NCBI RefSeq assembly: GCF_001598335.1
Contig: NZ_BCYT01000021.1
Span: 1 to 57,111 of the forward strand
Length of the DNA: 57,111 bases
DNA from: Sphingobium abikonense NBRC 16140
GTDB lineage: Bacteria > Pseudomonadota > Alphaproteobacteria > Sphingomonadales > Sphingomonadaceae
Reading direction: 5' to 3'
This document shows positions 55,559-57,111 of this stretch, piece by piece; position 1 is the first letter of the stretch; every line of letters begins with the position of its first letter. The notes beneath the pieces are model-generated. The model worked only from the letters and a program-made list of their open reading frames with translations, ran no database searches and was not told where the DNA came from. A program made the position numbers and the translations under genes.

Positions 55559-56347
55559 ATGGCCACAGCGCCCGCGAACAATCTGCCGATCTTCTACAAC
55601 GACCTGCTGCCGCTCAGCACGATGGATCATGCCGATTACAAGAGCCGCAGCGTCGATTCCGCGCCGTTCCTGACCAGCCAGCATGCGGTGCCGCTGACGA
55701 TCGACGAATTCGTGACGGCACAGCGTTTTGCCCCCATCATCTTTTCGGCCGGAGCGGATTCCGTTCCGTTGCTGCTGATGGGCCTGAACGAAGGTGTGAA
55801 CATCTTCCTGGATGACGAAGGCAAGCTGCGTGGCCCCGCTTATGTGCCGGCCTATGTCCGCCGCTACCCTTGGATGCTGGCCAAGCTGCGTCCGGACAGC
55901 GAGGAATTGTCGCTCTGCTTCGACCCCACCAGCCCCGCGCTGGGCGCGTTCGATGAAGGCACGCCGTTGTTCGAGGATGGCAAGCCGAGCGAATTGACGC
56001 AGGGCGTGCTCAAATTCTGCGAGGATTTCGAGCAGGCCGCGGCGCGCACCGGGCAGTTCGTCAAGGAATTGCAGGATATGGACCTGCTGATGGACGGCGA
56101 AGTGTCGATTCAGACGCCGATCGCAGACCAGCCCTTCGTCTATCGTGGTTTCCGCATGGTCAATGAGGAAAAGCTGCGCGACCTGCGCGGCGATCAGCTG
56201 CGCAAGATCAACCAGAGCGGCATGCTGCCGCTGATCTACGCCCATCTCTTCTCGCTACAACTGATGCGCGAGATTTTCGAGGCGCAGATCAACCAGGGCA
56301 AAGGCCCGATCAACGCGCCCGCCGCGCCCGCCAACGCGGAAGGCTGA
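55559..56347 (+). CDS. SapC family protein
   Basis: 262 residues. The SapC core includes SRSVDSAPFLTSQHAVPLTI, YVPAYVRRYPWMLAKL and FCEDFEQAAARTGQFV. Members are named after an S-layer-associated Campylobacter gene, and in sphingomonads are often beside TonB receptors and tryptophan-halogenase-like genes. Here no such partner is next to it. ATG 55559 gives the conserved start (MATAPANNLP). ATG 55547 is four residues longer. The function is unknown. Confidence 0.88.
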   Translation: MATAPANNLPIFYNDLLPLSTMDHADYKSRSVDSAPFLTSQHAVPLTIDEFVTAQRFAPIIFSAGADSVPLLLMGLNEGVNIFLDDEGKLRGPAYVPAYVRRYPWMLAKLRPDSEELSLCFDPTSPALGAFDEGTPLFEDGKPSELTQGVLKFCEDFEQAAARTGQFVKELQDMDLLMDGEVSIQTPIADQPFVYRGFRMVNEEKLRDLRGDQLRKINQSGMLPLIYAHLFSLQLMREIFEAQINQGKGPINAPAAPANAEG

Positions 56348-56401
56348 AAGCCGCCAGGTTCATCAGCATAAGACTTAAGTCGATAGGATGGCGCTTCCCT
56401 C

Positions 56402-56430
56402 TTGAAAGGCGATTGGCGCTGTCCTATCTC
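56402..56430 (+). promoter_or_regulatory. sigma70-type promoter of the candidate small RNA
   Basis: TTGAAA (56402-56407), 17 bp, TATCTC (56425-56430). The predicted start is about 56437. Confidence 0.55.
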
Positions 56431-56436
56431 TCAAAC

Positions 56437-56545
56437 ATGCGGCGCACCTGCCCCCCTTTCGGGTGTGTCGTATGGGCGCCTCCCCCTTTGGAGGCGTCTC
56501 CTCCCTGAACCTAGGCCACCCCATGCTTGCGTGGGGTGGTTTTTT
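56437..56545 (+). ncRNA. Candidate small RNA with anti-Shine-Dalgarno loops
   Basis: The predicted 109-nt transcript folds into three stems. Stem 1 is CGGCGCACC/GGTGTGTCG (56440-56448/56462-56470) with loop TGCCCCCCTTTCG. Stem 2 is GGCGCCTCC/GGAGGCGTC (56475-56483/56490-56498) with loop CCCTTT. A single-stranded CTCCTCCC (56498-56505) follows, then terminator CCACCCCA/TGGGGTGG (56516-56523/56532-56539) with six T. The C-rich loops and linker can pair with GGAGG of mRNAs, as in alphaproteobacterial sRNAs such as the SuhB and CCUCCUCCC-motif families. The match to SuhB is my inference from architecture. The only gene nearby is sapC upstream. Confidence 0.8.
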
Positions 56546-56578
56546 ATGGAGCGCCGATGGCCCGCGCCCGGCTTTTGC

Positions 56579-56606
56579 TTGACGCGCGGGCGGGGACTGG
56601 TAAAGC
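56579..56606 (+). promoter_or_regulatory. sigma70-type promoter of tRNA-Glu
   Basis: TTGACG (56579-56584), 16 bp, TAAAGC (56601-56606), about 33 bp upstream of the tRNA 5' end. Confidence 0.5.
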
Positions 56607-56638
56607 GCTCCCCCTGCCGGCCGCCCACGCGGCCATAA

Positions 56639-56713
56639 GGCCCCTTCGTCTAGCGGTCAGGACGCGGCCCTCTCACGGCTGAAACACGGGTTCGATTCCC
56701 GTAGGGGTCACCA
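56639..56713 (+). tRNA. tRNA-Glu (CTC)
   Basis: Acceptor GGCCCCT with AGGGGTC (one G-U), T8/C9, D-stem GTC/GAC, and anticodon arm CGGCC-CTCTCAC-GGCTG with anticodon CTC. The T-arm is ACGGG/CCCGT, the discriminator A and the CCA encoded. The length is 75 nt. Confidence 0.96.
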
Positions 56714-56731
56714 TTTTCAAGTAGAAAATGG
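56711..56731 (+). repeat. AT-rich hairpin fused to the tRNA-Glu 3' end
   Basis: CCATTTTC (56711-56718) and GAAAATGG (56724-56731) pair perfectly around AAGTA and include the tRNA CCA. A further CCATTTT occurs at 56742-56748. This may be a terminator or a recombination site. Confidence 0.5.
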
Positions 56732-57111
56732 CGTAATACAGCCATTTTGAGTGGTTTGGCGAGATGGCACCCCACAATTGGTCCCACACATTCTAGTTGC
56801 TTTAGCGGCACCCTCTGACGCGTCTTGAGCAGCTAGAACGATACCGCCTAGCGGATTCGCCTGCTCGGCTATTCAACTGGTAGCGCTTGAAGATCCGTAA
56901 TTCCCGAGGTCGGTCTATGCTTGTAATACCGACCGGCCATGGGACAACCCGTCGCTCCGATGTCGCGGGTTGAAGGTAAGCTCTTGTCAGAAACCGACGT
57001 TCAGCGCTCGTCCGCGCCACGTGACGTTACGACTGACGCTGGGCCGGTTGCGGACTGACAGCTTTCGGCGAGCATCAGCGAAAAGCTGCCGTTGAGAGGT
57101 TCAGCTCTGTT
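56714..57111. other. Gene-free, lower-GC region behind tRNA-Glu, with inverted repeats
   Basis: No coding sequence is supported in 398 bp. It contains an almost repeated GTGGGacc/GTGGGgtg pair (minus strand of 56769-56791). It also has inverted repeats GGTCGGT/ACCGACC (56908-56914/56928-56934) and CAACCCG/CGGGTTG (56945-56951/56966-56972), and a near hairpin CAGCTTTCG/CGAAAAGCTG close to the window end. It could be the edge of a mobile element at the tRNA or an intergenic repeat of the REP type. No integrase is visible. Confidence 0.5.

Noticed and set aside
56802..57020. A 72-codon minus-strand frame in the terminal region, tested as an integrase remnant
   Set aside because: The translated sequence is Arg-rich and shows no tyrosine-recombinase motif. 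Other frames are no better.

Overview
The window is about 57 kb of GC-rich chromosome from an alphaproteobacterium, most likely a sphingomonad (Sphingobium/Sphingomonas-like). The evidence is the set of families present: CtrA, the CtrA-degradation regulator RcdA (DUF1465), TrcR (DUF1013), a single-cysteine DksA, TamA/TamB, SapC, an ECF41 sigma module and a CTERM-type surface protein. Most of it is core chromosome. No transposase, prophage or CRISPR array is visible. Only the last 400 bp, behind a tRNA-Glu gene, look accessory.

Layout. 0-10 kb: a truncated soluble PAS chemoreceptor, ctrA with a CtrA-like site in its promoter, a LysR regulator divergent from a pirin gene, wrbA, a complete ECF41 module (promoter, AhpD-like gene, sigma factor), an acyltransferase, an RluA-type pseudouridine synthase overlapping arfB, a large unknown membrane protein and a free-methionine-sulfoxide reductase. 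10-20 kb: a glycine-zipper envelope protein, a YitT protein, a lipoprotein overlapping hisI, tRNA-His, rlpA, hup, lon (with a sigma32-like promoter), ybaB-dnaX and the SRP RNA gene. 20-32 kb: an outer-membrane barrel protein, sdaA-tamB-tamA on the minus strand, rcdA, a divergent pair of tiny DUF465 genes, a PilZ protein, dksA and a polyserine CTERM-like protein. 32-46 kb: serS, a catalytically degenerate NlpD-like protein, a K+ channel, rimO, an M17 peptidase, an overlapping marR-nlpC/P60-argC run, a PQQ sugar dehydrogenase, a DUF815 ATPase and the Sua5/TsaC gene. 46-57 kb: msrA, fadD, trcR, a phosphohydrolase/glycosyltransferase pair, a DEAD-box helicase, a FAD-linked dehydrogenase, sapC, a strong candidate small RNA and tRNA-Glu.

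Themes. Envelope assembly and peptidoglycan turnover (TamA/TamB, RlpA, NlpD-like, NlpC/P60, LpxH-like) and oxidative or redox repair (WrbA, pirin, AhpD-like/ECF41, fRMsr, MsrA, Lon) dominate. Three CtrA-pathway or cell-cycle genes (ctrA, rcdA, trcR) lie within 50 kb.

The most interesting non-coding signals are a probable trans-acting sRNA at about 56437-56545, whose loops and linker are rich in anti-Shine-Dalgarno CCUCC-like sequence and which has its own promoter and terminator, and a second pair of strong hairpins with CU-rich loops between the pirin gene and wrbA (3405-3477). Several genes below about 60 codons and several non-ATG starts were assigned by reading the sequence directly. Family names come from recognising motifs, not from database searches.
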